Source of the DNA: Spirochaetales bacterium
GTDB lineage: Bacteria; Spirochaetota; Spirochaetia; DTKZ01
Direction: 5' to 3'
Length of the DNA: 20,704 nucleotides
NCBI GenBank assembly: GCA_031266855.1
Contig: JAISAF010000307.1
Span: 1-20,704, forward strand
Made by a program: the position numbers and the translations under genes. The notes under the pieces are model-generated. The model was not told the DNA's origin, made no database searches, and was given only the letters and a program-made list of their open reading frames with translations. Shown one piece after another: positions 6,880 to 14,383 of the stretch; within the stretch, counting starts at the first letter, position 1; each line of letters starts with the position of its first letter.

Positions 6880-7168
6880 GACCCCGTCGCTTGCCTGAAA
6901 TAAGTCCTGAAAGGCTTCCCACTTCACTTTTTGTCGCGCATGGCTGAACGTCTGCCGGCTCATGTGGGTCGTTTCTTTCAGTTTCGGAAAAAACCGTTCA
7001 AGAGCGTTTTGAGAACTTTCCTTCACCATGCCGAGTATGAACCACAGCAGGTTTTTGAACGGCATTTTTCGATCCCGGCTGAAATCCTGTCTCCGTTTCT
7101 TTGAACGGCTTTCATATTCCGCTTTTCTAACAGGTTTCTAACTTCCTCAATACAGGTTTTTTCCCTAT
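6880..7168 (-). pseudogene. Decayed N-terminal part of an IS4-type transposase
   Basis: From the ATG at 7065 the frame reads MPFKNLLWFILGMVKESSQN, ALERFFPKLKET, MSRQTFSHARQKVKWEAFQD, LFQASDGV, which is the N-terminal region of IS4-family transposases. The same frame can be followed upstream as KAEYESRSKKRRQDFSRDRK without a start codon, and the sequence before that (EEVRNLLEKRN) continues in a different frame, so there is at least one indel near 7110. A strong GGGGGAGGAG at 7174-7183 precedes an ATA where a start codon would be expected. The catalytic DDE part is missing: similarity ends at element C (6879). No intact insertion sequence remains. Confidence 0.7.
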
Positions 7169-7296
7169 GTTACTCCTCCCCCATATTCCAGTTTATCACA
7201 GCTTTTAAGGGCTGTCTATTCCTTAACTTGTTGACAACGGAAGACTTCCCCCCTTGCTCTGTATTCTGTTTTTCGTATTTTCGGTGTTTTTCCGCG

Positions 7297-7326
7297 TTGA
7301 CACGGGCGGTGGAAATTGTATATGAT
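7297..7326 (+). promoter_or_regulatory. Promoter of the tRNA-Leu/tRNA-Gly transcript
   Basis: A consensus TTGACA (7297-7302) is followed by TATATGAT (7319-7326), spacing 16-18 bases, which would start transcription about 45 bases before the tRNA-Leu. A second TTGACA (7346) with TATAAC (7367) also exists, but its start point would fall inside the tRNA, so it is less likely to produce a mature tRNA. Confidence 0.55.
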
Positions 7327-7376
7327 TTATCTTGCGTGAAAAGTCTTGACAAAAGGCTTTTTCTTTTATAACATCT

Positions 7377-7457
7377 GCGAGAGTGGTGAAACTGGCAGAC
7401 ACGCCAGACTTAGGATCTGGTGCCTTTGGCGTAAGGGTTCAAGTCCCTTCTCTCGCA
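7377..7457 (+). tRNA. tRNA-Leu (anticodon UAG)
   Basis: Acceptor stem GCGAGAG (7377-7383) pairs with CTCTCGC (7450-7456); discriminator A. The anticodon arm is CCAGA-CTTAGGA-TCTGG, anticodon TAG, reading CUN leucine codons. A long variable arm (GCCTTTGGCGT) typical of class II tRNAs and a T-loop GTTCAAG are present. The CCA end is not encoded. Confidence 0.96.
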
Positions 7458-7514
7458 ACGGGAGGGGCGGGGAAAGGCCGCCGGATCCGGAAGGGATCGC
7501 GCCACCTGTATTTT

Positions 7515-7586
7515 GCGGGAATAGCTCAGTGGTAGAGCTCCACCTTGCCAAGGTGGATGTCGCGGGTTCAAGTCCCGTTTCCCGCT
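7515..7586 (+). tRNA. tRNA-Gly (anticodon GCC)
   Basis: Acceptor stem GCGGGAA (from 7515) pairs with TTCCCGC (7579-7585); discriminator T. D-arm GCTCAGTGGTAGAGC, anticodon arm CCACC-TTGCCAA-GGTGG with anticodon GCC, T-arm GCGGGTTCAAGTCCCGT. CCA is not encoded. It lies 57 bases after tRNA-Leu, probably on one transcript. Confidence 0.96.
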
Positions 7587-7595
7587 TTATTTCGC

Positions 7596-7623
7596 AGGCG
7601 ATCATTACGGGTCGCCTTTTTTT
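7596..7623 (+). terminator. Rho-independent terminator of the tRNA transcript
   Basis: AGGCGA (7596-7601) pairs with TCGCCT (7612-7617) around a ten-base loop and is followed by seven T (7617-7623). It lies ten bases after tRNA-Gly and before tig. Confidence 0.75.
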
Positions 7624-7700
7624 CTGGTTTGCCGGGGCCGGGTACTAAAGCGGCCTTTTTTGGGGAACCGATAATATACAAAAATGATAAGGACAATGCC

Positions 7701-9056
7701 GTGATTAAAAACAAAGAAATCACTCCTCTTGAACATTCGAGGGTTAAGCTTTCCCTGACTATTGAGAAGGAGGCCGCGGCGCGGGAGTATGCCGGGATCC
7801 TTGGGGAGTATTCAAAAAAAATCCAGCTTCCGGGATTCCGCAAGGGGAAGGTCCCTTCAGCGGTGCTGGAGCGCAAATTTGGGGATAGTTTGCGGGCCGA
7901 GACTATACAAAAAATTATTGAGGGCAGCCTGAAGAGCGCTTTCGAGGAAATCGCGGAAAAACCTTTGCCCTACGCTGTTCCTGAACTCCAGGATGACTAC
8001 AAGCTTAGTCTGGATGAGGATTTCACCTTTGTTGTTGCTTATGATATTTTTCCGAAGTTAGAGCTGGGGCCTTACACGGGGTTGAGTGTCGAACGGCCTT
8101 CTATTAAAATTACCGGGGATGACCTGAAACGCGAGCTTGATGCTATTGTGGCGCAGAACTCCTTTGTTGTTGAAAAGGACGGGGCCGCGGAAAAGGACAA
8201 TATGGCGGTGATAAACTGCTGGGAGCTTGATGGGGAGGGAACGGAAATCCCCCATACGCGGAAGACGGATTTGCCGCTTACTGTTGGCGCCGGGAACGAT
8301 TTGTATGGCATTGATGACGAGCTTGCCGGTATGAAAAAGGGCGAAACAAAAAATATCACGAAAACCTATCCGCCGGACTACCGTGACAGCGAACTTGCGG
8401 GTAAGACAAAACGGTTCGCTGTGGAGCTGACGGCCCTGCGCGAGAACAAAAAACCGGAGCTGGACGACGAGCTGGCGCAGGATGTCAGCGAGTCCTACAA
8501 GACGCTTGATGACTTGAAGGCTGATATTGAGAAGCGGCTTCAAAAAACCGCGGAGCAGAAGGCGCGTTCCATGACAATTGATGCTTTGATGAATCAGGTT
8601 CTGGAAAGTACGCCGATAGACCTGCCTGAAAGCATGATCTGCGCGGAGATGGATCGTATGTGGCGGCAGTTCATCGGGCGCTTCCGCGATGGGGAGCAGA
8701 TTATTGCGGGTCTTCTTGCGAAACAGGGGAAATCAAAGGAGGAGATTTTCGAAACCTACAGGCCCAACGCGGAAAAGACCCTGAAAATCCAGTTGTGTAT
8801 TCAAAAGATGATCGAAAACGAAAAAATCGAGGTGTCCGAGGAAGAACTGGATAATTTTTTTCTGGAGGACGCGGGGAGCCTTTCCATGACCTCTGAGGAA
8901 ATGAAAACTTACTATGAGAAAAACGGTCTTACTGATATGGTGCGCCAGGATTTGAAGGAGAAAAAGCTCTTCGATCTGGTTTTTGACAAAAATACTTTGA
9001 CAACGGGCAGGGAAATGAGTCTCACCGACGGTCTGGAGGGGGGAACGGCAACATGA
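7701..9056 (+). CDS. tig: Trigger factor, ribosome-associated chaperone and peptidyl-prolyl isomerase
   Basis: 451 residues from the GTG at 7701, preceded by AAGGA seven bases upstream; no ATG exists in frame before it, and longer frames run back over the tRNA-Gly. The N-terminal ribosome-binding domain carries the signature GFRKGKVP (residues 45-52), which contacts ribosomal protein L23 at the tunnel exit. A FKBP-like isomerase domain follows (about 150-245, VGAGNDLYGIDDELAGMKKG then YPPDYRDSELAGKTKRF), and the C-terminal helical arms make up the rest (KPELDDELAQDV onward). Length is normal (E. coli 432). First gene of an overlapping tig-clpP-clpX-lon run: its TGA overlaps the clpP ATG. Confidence 0.96.
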   Translation: MIKNKEITPLEHSRVKLSLTIEKEAAAREYAGILGEYSKKIQLPGFRKGKVPSAVLERKFGDSLRAETIQKIIEGSLKSAFEEIAEKPLPYAVPELQDDYKLSLDEDFTFVVAYDIFPKLELGPYTGLSVERPSIKITGDDLKRELDAIVAQNSFVVEKDGAAEKDNMAVINCWELDGEGTEIPHTRKTDLPLTVGAGNDLYGIDDELAGMKKGETKNITKTYPPDYRDSELAGKTKRFAVELTALRENKKPELDDELAQDVSESYKTLDDLKADIEKRLQKTAEQKARSMTIDALMNQVLESTPIDLPESMICAEMDRMWRQFIGRFRDGEQIIAGLLAKQGKSKEEIFETYRPNAEKTLKIQLCIQKMIENEKIEVSEEELDNFFLEDAGSLSMTSEEMKTYYEKNGLTDMVRQDLKEKKLFDLVFDKNTLTTGREMSLTDGLEGGTAT

Positions 9057-9670
9057 ATGAGAAGATGCACAGCCTTGTTCCCATTGTTATAGAGCAGACG
9101 GGGGGCAATGAACGTTCCTACGATATTTATTCGCGGCTTCTCAAAGACCGTATTGTTTTCATCGATGGGGAAATCCTGGATTTGACAGCCGATCTTGTGG
9201 TCGCGCAGCTTCTTTTCCTTGAGTCCCAGGACCCGGAGCGGGATATAAGCCTGTACATCAACTCTCCGGGGGGGTCGGTGACGGCGGGGCTAGCGATTTA
9301 CGATACGATTCAGCATATCAAGCCGGATGTGCAGACTATCTGCATGGGACAGGCGGCTTCAATGGCGGCGCTGATTCTGGCCTGCGGAACGCGGGAAAAG
9401 CGTTTTGTTCTTCCTTCTTCGCGGCTTCTTATTCATCAGCCCTGGGGAGGGGTTCAGGGGCAGGTTTCCGATATCAAGGTACAGGCAAAGGAAATCCTGC
9501 GTCTCAAGAAGATGACGATAGACTACTTTGCCGCGCATACGGGGAAAACAGCCGAAAAGATAGCCGAAGATTTGGAAAGGGATTTCTTTATGTCTGCCGA
9601 TGAAGCGGTTGCGTATGGGCTGGCGGACAAGGTTATGAAGAGGGAAAAAAATGAGCAAGACCCGAAATGA
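9053..9670 (+). CDS. clpP: ATP-dependent Clp protease proteolytic subunit
   Basis: 205 residues. Serine peptidase that forms a double heptameric ring and degrades proteins fed by ClpX. The catalytic triad is Ser103 in MGQAASMAALILACG, His128 in SSRLLIHQPWGG and Asp177 in LERDFFMSADEA, with the spacing of E. coli ClpP. The oxyanion/handle region INSPGGSVTAGLAIYDTI is intact. The start ATG overlaps the tig stop (ATGA), with GGAGG about 13-16 bases upstream; the N-terminus has only a short extension, so little or no propeptide is expected. The last 20 bases overlap the start of clpX, pointing to translational coupling of the two partners. Confidence 0.97.
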   Translation: MNEKMHSLVPIVIEQTGGNERSYDIYSRLLKDRIVFIDGEILDLTADLVVAQLLFLESQDPERDISLYINSPGGSVTAGLAIYDTIQHIKPDVQTICMGQAASMAALILACGTREKRFVLPSSRLLIHQPWGGVQGQVSDIKVQAKEILRLKKMTIDYFAAHTGKTAEKIAEDLERDFFMSADEAVAYGLADKVMKREKNEQDPK

Positions 9671-10895
9671 TCCGGCAAAGGTGTGCTCCTTCTGCGGAAA
9701 GAGCGCGGATTTTGCCCGGCGGCTGATTGCCGGTCCGGGGGTATATATCTGTGATGAATGTGTGGCGGTGTGCAAAAAAATCCTGGATGACGAAGAGGAT
9801 GTTCTTACCGGGGAATATCTGGAAAACATTCCTAGTCCCCGCGAGATCAAGGAGTTCCTTGATCAGTATATCATCGGTCAGGATTACGCGAAAAAAGTCC
9901 TGTGCGTCGCTGTTTATAATCATTACCGCAGGATTTCCCTTTCCCAGACAAAACTGAAGGGCGATGTCGAACTGGAAAAGGCCAATGTCCTGATCATGGG
10001 TCCAACGGGTACGGGGAAAACGCTTCTGGCGAAAACGCTTGCGAAAAAACTGAAAGTGCCTTTTGCCATTGCCGACGCGACGACGCTGACTGAAGCCGGG
10101 TATGTGGGCGAGGATGTGGAAAACATTCTTTTGAAGCTGATACAGAGCGCGGGAAACAATATCGCGGCGGCTGAGCGGGGTATTGTGTATATTGACGAGA
10201 TCGACAAGATAGCCCGCAAGAGCGAAAATGTTTCCATAACGCGGGACGTATCCGGCGAGGGTGTCCAGCAGGCGCTTTTGAAAATTATCGAGGGAACCCT
10301 CGCGAATGTACCGCCCCAGGGCGGGCGAAAGCATCCGAACCAGGAAATGCTGCGTATCGACACCCGCAATATTCTGTTTATCTGCGGCGGGGCTTTCGTT
10401 GGCCTTGACAGGATTATTGAAGCGAGGGTTTCCCAGCATCCTATGGGTTTCGGCGCGGAACTGCACGGGAAATCTGAAAGAAACCTGGAAGAGATTTTCC
10501 GGGAACTGCATCCCGATGACCTGGTCAAATTCGGCCTTATCCCTGAGTTTGTCGGCAGGCTGCCTATCAGTGTGCCCCTGAAGGAGCTTTCCGAAGCCGA
10601 ACTGGAAAGAATTATCTGGGAACCGCGGAATTCCGTTATCCGCCAGTATCAGGCGGCCCTGCGGCTTGACGGGGTAGACCTTGTTTTTGAACCGGAAGCG
10701 GTAAAAGCCATTGCCCAGCTTGCCATACGCCGCAAGACCGGCGCGCGGGGAATTCGCGCCATTGTTGAAGGCCTGATGCTCGATATTATGTACGAGATTC
10801 CCTCCATGAAGGGGGAAAAACGGGTTGTTATAACGAAAGATGTTGTTGAAAAAACCGAAAGACCGGAGATTCAGTTAAACAAGAAATCGGCATGA
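9651..10895 (+). CDS. clpX: ATP-dependent Clp protease ATP-binding subunit (unfoldase)
   Basis: 414 residues. AAA+ unfoldase that recognises substrates and threads them into ClpP. N-terminal zinc-binding domain with Cys12, Cys15, Cys34 and Cys37 (CSFC...CDEC). Walker A GPTGTGKT (117-124), Walker B IVYIDEID (178-185), pore loop GYVG (150-153), RKH loop (226-228), and a ClpP-docking loop that reads MGF (265-267) instead of the commoner IGF/LGF. Sensor and C-terminal parts (RTGARGIR-like KTGARGIRAIVE) are complete. Its ATG lies inside clpP, with GAGGG about eight bases upstream, and its TGA overlaps the lon ATG. All expected motifs present. Confidence 0.97.
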   Translation: MSKTRNDPAKVCSFCGKSADFARRLIAGPGVYICDECVAVCKKILDDEEDVLTGEYLENIPSPREIKEFLDQYIIGQDYAKKVLCVAVYNHYRRISLSQTKLKGDVELEKANVLIMGPTGTGKTLLAKTLAKKLKVPFAIADATTLTEAGYVGEDVENILLKLIQSAGNNIAAAERGIVYIDEIDKIARKSENVSITRDVSGEGVQQALLKIIEGTLANVPPQGGRKHPNQEMLRIDTRNILFICGGAFVGLDRIIEARVSQHPMGFGAELHGKSERNLEEIFRELHPDDLVKFGLIPEFVGRLPISVPLKELSEAELERIIWEPRNSVIRQYQAALRLDGVDLVFEPEAVKAIAQLAIRRKTGARGIRAIVEGLMLDIMYEIPSMKGEKRVVITKDVVEKTERPEIQLNKKSA

Positions 10896-13627
10896 AATTA
10901 TTTGATATGGCCAAAGGCAGGGCGTCCAGTCCGGATATGCCTCTTGTTCCTCTTCGGGACATTGTTGTTTTTCCGGGAATGGTCGCGCCGGTGTTTGCCT
11001 CCGGCGGTTTTACGCGGATGGCCATTGACGCCGCTATGGGGGAAGATCGCAGGGTCTTTTTAGCGCCCCGGAAGAACCTGGTTCCTGATCCAAAAGAAGA
11101 AGACCTTTACACAACGGGCTGTATTGGACATATCCTGCAATGCATCCGGCTTCCCGACGAGAGCCTCCGCGTGCTTGTGGAAGGACGGGAGCGGGCCGTT
11201 ATTACCACCTATACGCAGCGCACAGGGTATTTCCGCGTTGAGGCAAAAAAAATCCGCGGCGGGGAAGAGCTTTCGCCCCTGATACGGACTCTTATGCGGA
11301 CTATTGAGGAAAGTTTTAAGGCTTACGCCGCCCTGAACAGGAAAATTCCCGCGGACGCGGTGTCCGCTGTGGAAAGAATAGACGATCTGCCGGACAGGCT
11401 GGTAGATCTGGTTTGTTCGCATGTGCCGTTTAAGATCGATAAAAGAGTGCGCCTTCTTACCGAAGCCGATACCGAACAGAGGCTTCGCCTTCTTGCCGGG
11501 GCGCTGTCCGGTGAAATTGAGATTTTTGAACTCCAGCAGAAGATTTCCCTGAAAGTGAAAAAACGCATGGATAAAAACCAGAGGGAGTTTTTCCTTCACG
11601 AACAGATGAAGGAAATCAATAAGGAACTGGGGCAGGATACCGAAGATCCTACGGGCATCAGGGAACTGGAAACGAAGCTGGAAGCAAAGAATCTGCCCCT
11701 TGAGGCGCATGAGAAGGTCATGAAGGAACTGCACCGGCTGGAAAAGCTCCAGGTGTTTTCTCCTGAAGCGGGAATCCTGCGTACATATTCCGAGTGGTTT
11801 ATCGATCTTCCCTGGAACGAAAAAACCGAAGACAACCGCGATATTGAAGCGGCTTCCCGCATTATGGACGAGGATCACTACGGCCTGAAAAAACCCAAAG
11901 ACCGCATCCTCGATTTTATCGCGGTACGCCAGCTAAAGGAAAAAGTGAAAGGCCCTATCCTCTGTCTGGTAGGGCCGCCGGGGACGGGAAAGACTTCGCT
12001 GGGCAAATCGGTTGCCCGCTGTCTGGGGCGGAATTTCGTGCGAATGTCCCTGGGCGGGGTACGCGACGAGGCGGAAATCCGCGGTCACCGGAAAACCTAT
12101 GTAGGCGCCCTGCCGGGAAAAATTCTTCAGTCCATGCGGAAATCCGCCAGCAGGAACCCTGTTTTTCTTCTGGACGAAATTGACAAAATGTCCAGCGACT
12201 TCCGGGGGGATCCGGCTTCCGCCCTGCTTGAAGTGCTTGACCCCCAGCAGAACTCCTCATTTATGGATCACTATCTGGAAATTCCCTACGATTTGTCGGA
12301 TGTTATGTTTATAACAACCGCGAACTCCCTTCACAATATCCCCTACCCCCTGCGTGACAGGATGGAGCTTATTGAAATCCCCGGCTATACGGAATACGAA
12401 AAGCTGAAAATAGCGCAGGGCTTTCTCCTGCCCCGGCAGATATCCGAAAACGGACTTGCCTGGGCGGATATCAGGTTCAGGGCGGAAGCCATACGCGAGA
12501 TAATTCACAGCTATACTATGGAATCGGGAGTGCGCGGGCTGGAACGGGAAATCGCTCACGTTATTCGCAAGATCGCGCGCGAGGCGGTACGGCAGGGCCG
12601 CCTGCCGCCGGAAGCCCGTGGCAGAAACAGCGCCGCTTGTGCGCGCACTTCCGCACGCATAAGCGATACAGGCCCGGCGGCGGCTGAACAAGCCCCGCCC
12701 TACGCAGCTGGTCTTTTACGGCACAACGCGGAAGGCATGAATCCCGGCGCGGATACAGCGGATACGACAGATACAACAGATACAACAGATACGACAAATA
12801 CAGCGGTCACGACGAAGGAAGAAGCGGAGGCGGAAACCGGAATCCCGGACGGCCAGCGGACGGGGTTCCCCCCGGCGGAACAGGAAGACAGCCAGGGCGG
12901 CGGACAGGAAGCCGGGCGTCCGGCGGATACCGCGGCGGAACCCTCCCAGGCCGGAACCGGATCCCCCCCGACGGCGCGGCCTTTTATCGTAAGCCTGAGC
13001 GCGAAAAGCATTCGCCGCTATCTGGGAAATCCCAGGTTCAAGCGGGATAAACTTTACCAGGGAAGCTGGGCGGGACTGGCCTATGGCCTTGCCTGGACGG
13101 AACTGGGCGGAACCATGCTGCCAGTGGAAGCCGCTGTTTTTGAAGGCGCGACGGGCCTTATCCTGACAGGGCACCTGGGCGATGTTATGAAGGAAAGCGC
13201 CCTGACCGCATTTTCCTACCTGAAATCCCACGCGGACAGATTTAAGCTTTCCGCCGATTTCTACCAGGGAAAGGATATTCACGTCCACGTACCCGAAGGC
13301 GCCATCCCCAAAGACGGCCCTTCCGCGGGCCTGACCATAACCGCCGCCATATTGTCCGCGCTCTCAGGCGTACCAGCGGACGCCGGGTTTGCCATGACCG
13401 GCGAAATAACCCTCGCGGGCCGCGTCCTGCCCGTGGGAGGCATAAAGGAAAAAGTCCTGGCCGCCCACAGAAACGGCATTGCCCGTATCCTGCTGCCCAA
13501 AGAAAACTCAAGCGACCTCGAAGAGCTTCCAACGGAAGTACGCTCGCGGACGGAATTCCTGTTAGCCGAAACGATCCTTGAAGCCCTCAAAATACTTTTC
13601 CCCGCCGGACTCTTCCGCGCGGAATAA
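10892..13627 (+). CDS. lon: Lon protease with a large low-complexity insertion
   Basis: 911 residues, about 100 more than typical Lon. N-terminal substrate domain (PLVPLRDIVVFPGMVAPVF), coiled region, AAA+ module with Walker A GPPGTGKT (361-368) and Walker B VFLLDEID (424-431), and C-terminal Ser-Lys protease domain with Ser811 in PKDGPSAG and Lys852 in GGIKEKVLAAH. Between the AAA+ small domain (GLEREIAHVIRKIAREAV, to about 570) and the strand that normally follows after only a few residues (PFIVSLSAKSIRRYLGNPRF, from 697) is a ~125-residue stretch rich in Ala, Thr, Gly, Glu and Pro, including TDTTDTTDTTDTTNT. The frame is uninterrupted and the catalytic residues are intact, so the enzyme is probably active. 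Start ATG overlaps the clpX stop. Degrades misfolded and regulatory proteins in the cytosol. Confidence 0.96.
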   Translation: MKLFDMAKGRASSPDMPLVPLRDIVVFPGMVAPVFASGGFTRMAIDAAMGEDRRVFLAPRKNLVPDPKEEDLYTTGCIGHILQCIRLPDESLRVLVEGRERAVITTYTQRTGYFRVEAKKIRGGEELSPLIRTLMRTIEESFKAYAALNRKIPADAVSAVERIDDLPDRLVDLVCSHVPFKIDKRVRLLTEADTEQRLRLLAGALSGEIEIFELQQKISLKVKKRMDKNQREFFLHEQMKEINKELGQDTEDPTGIRELETKLEAKNLPLEAHEKVMKELHRLEKLQVFSPEAGILRTYSEWFIDLPWNEKTEDNRDIEAASRIMDEDHYGLKKPKDRILDFIAVRQLKEKVKGPILCLVGPPGTGKTSLGKSVARCLGRNFVRMSLGGVRDEAEIRGHRKTYVGALPGKILQSMRKSASRNPVFLLDEIDKMSSDFRGDPASALLEVLDPQQNSSFMDHYLEIPYDLSDVMFITTANSLHNIPYPLRDRMELIEIPGYTEYEKLKIAQGFLLPRQISENGLAWADIRFRAEAIREIIHSYTMESGVRGLEREIAHVIRKIAREAVRQGRLPPEARGRNSAACARTSARISDTGPAAAEQAPPYAAGLLRHNAEGMNPGADTADTTDTTDTTDTTNTAVTTKEEAEAETGIPDGQRTGFPPAEQEDSQGGGQEAGRPADTAAEPSQAGTGSPPTARPFIVSLSAKSIRRYLGNPRFKRDKLYQGSWAGLAYGLAWTELGGTMLPVEAAVFEGATGLILTGHLGDVMKESALTAFSYLKSHADRFKLSADFYQGKDIHVHVPEGAIPKDGPSAGLTITAAILSALSGVPADAGFAMTGEITLAGRVLPVGGIKEKVLAAHRNGIARILLPKENSSDLEELPTEVRSRTEFLLAETILEALKILFPAGLFRAE
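12752..12805 (+). repeat. Six-unit 9-bp tandem repeat inside lon
   Basis: Units GATACAGCG, GATACGACA, GATACAACA, GATACAACA, GATACGACA, AATACAGCG encode the DTA/DTT repeats of the Lon insertion. The nine-base period keeps the frame whatever the copy number, so length can change by slippage without breaking the protein. Confidence 0.85.
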
Positions 13628-13896
13628 AAAAAGGCCCCGCGTACACCTCATGCGCTACTACAATCATACATACCCTGGGCGCATTTTTTGCTTCGCAAAA
13701 AACCGGGCTTTCCGCTCCAAGTCCTCGGATTTGCCAATGCAAATCCTGTGGGCTTTCCACTCCAATCCCTTGCGCAGCGGTAGCTCAGAATCAGGCCAGG
13801 AAATTGCCCCCGGCAATTTCCTGGGTCACTAATTGCCTGTGGCAATTAGTGACCCATAACCAGGCGGAGGCAATTTTGCTTGTGCCCAAGTAAACG

Positions 13897-13915
13897 CACG
13901 CGTGAGCGTGTTTTT
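13897..13915 (+). terminator. Weak candidate terminator downstream of lon
   Basis: CACGC (13897) pairs with GCGTG (13906) around GTGA, followed by TTTTT. The stem is short and lies about 270 bases past the lon stop, inside array A2. It is the only plus-strand hairpin there with a direct T-run. Confidence 0.3.
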
Positions 13916-13995
13916 GACAACAAGGCTTTCCGGCAAGAGGCCCTAAAAACCCCCTGGCGTATAACAGGCTAAGGGCCGAGCAAAATTGCCTATAA

Positions 13996-14112
13996 GGGAA
14001 GCTCTAAAAACTTTCACTTTATGATTTTAAGTTCTAAGGGAAAAAATTGCTGTGAAAACAGCAATTTTTTCCTGTGCGTACTACCAGCAATTGAAAGTTT
14101 TTAGAGGTTCCC
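13996..14112. repeat. Long inverted repeat D1 enclosing a GAAA-loop hairpin
   Basis: GGGAAGCTCTAAAAACTTTC at 13996 and GAAAGTTTTTAGAGGTTCCC ending at 14112 are inverse copies: 20 of 21 positions pair over the full arms. Between them lies a perfect 15-bp hairpin with loop GAAA (14039-14072) followed by GTGCGTACTACCAGC. The right half, read on the minus strand, recurs at 16655-16696. Confidence 0.75.
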
Positions 14113-14383
14113 ACGGATTTCCGTCTGCGGAAATCCGTGGGCCGTCTTCGGCCCGGCCTTTCACGATTCCGGCTGCCGCCACCACGCTACTATGCGGCCG
14201 TTACGCTTGCGGCTTTAGAACCAGCCCCCCTTGCGCATCCAGGGTTTTTCCAGATATTGAACAGGCTCTTAGAAAATTTCTAACCGCCAAGTCAAATACG
14301 TTCCGATACAAAATCTCGTTTTTTCTTCCAGGAAACAGCTTGTATACATCTATGCGTTTATCGTGGTAAAATGCTGTAACAAT

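Larger units (their letters stand above)
13678..14270 (+). repeat. Modular hairpin array, family A, copy 2 (longest)
   Basis: Begins GGGCGCATTTTTT and ends CAGATATTGAACAGGCTCTT, both shared with 19178-19500. Perfect hairpins: TTTTTTGC/GCAAAAAA (13684-13702); GGATTTGC/GCAAATCC (13727-13746); CCAGGAAATTGCC/GGCAATTTCCTGG (13796-13824); GGTCACTAATTGCC and its complement (13824-13854); AGGCAATTTTGCT (13868-13880) with AGCAAAATTGCCT (13979-13991) closing a ~100-base domain; GGAAAAAATTGCTGT with loop GAAA (14039-14072); CCCACGGATTTCCG with loop TCTG (14110-14141); GGGCCG/CGGCCC (14139-14154). Linkers after the first two hairpins are GGGCTTTCCGCTCCAA and GGGCTTTCCACTCCAA. It follows lon by 50 bases, so it would form the lon mRNA tail if transcribed. 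Confidence 0.85.
13628..14383. other. Gene-free gap between lon and gcvT, dominated by hairpins
   Basis: About 750 bases. After 50 plain bases past the lon stop, the large hairpin array A2 fills 13678-14270, and it includes the nested repeat D1. The last ~110 bases before gcvT hold no strong structure. TAAAAT at 14367, just before the gcvT ATG, resembles a -10 box but has no good -35 partner. No open frame here looks coding. Confidence 0.7.

Noticed and set aside
7170..7352. 60-codon minus-strand frame between the transposase relic and the tRNA genes
   Set aside because: It overlaps the tRNA promoter, has no ribosome-binding site and no recognisable similarity.
7346..7648. Open frames on both strands across the two tRNA genes
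   Set aside because: They cover complete tRNA genes and a terminator.
7545..7700. Longer N-terminus for trigger factor
   Set aside because: It would begin inside tRNA-Gly and run through its terminator; GTG at 7701 has a good ribosome-binding site.
9633..10511. Open frame opposite clpX, and a similar one opposite lon (11060-11878)
   Set aside because: Antisense to intact clpX and lon, no start signals, no recognisable motif.
13678..13780. CRISPR array in the linker-hairpin repeats
   Set aside because: Only two linker units per copy, variable parts are palindromes, not unique spacers, and no cas gene is present.
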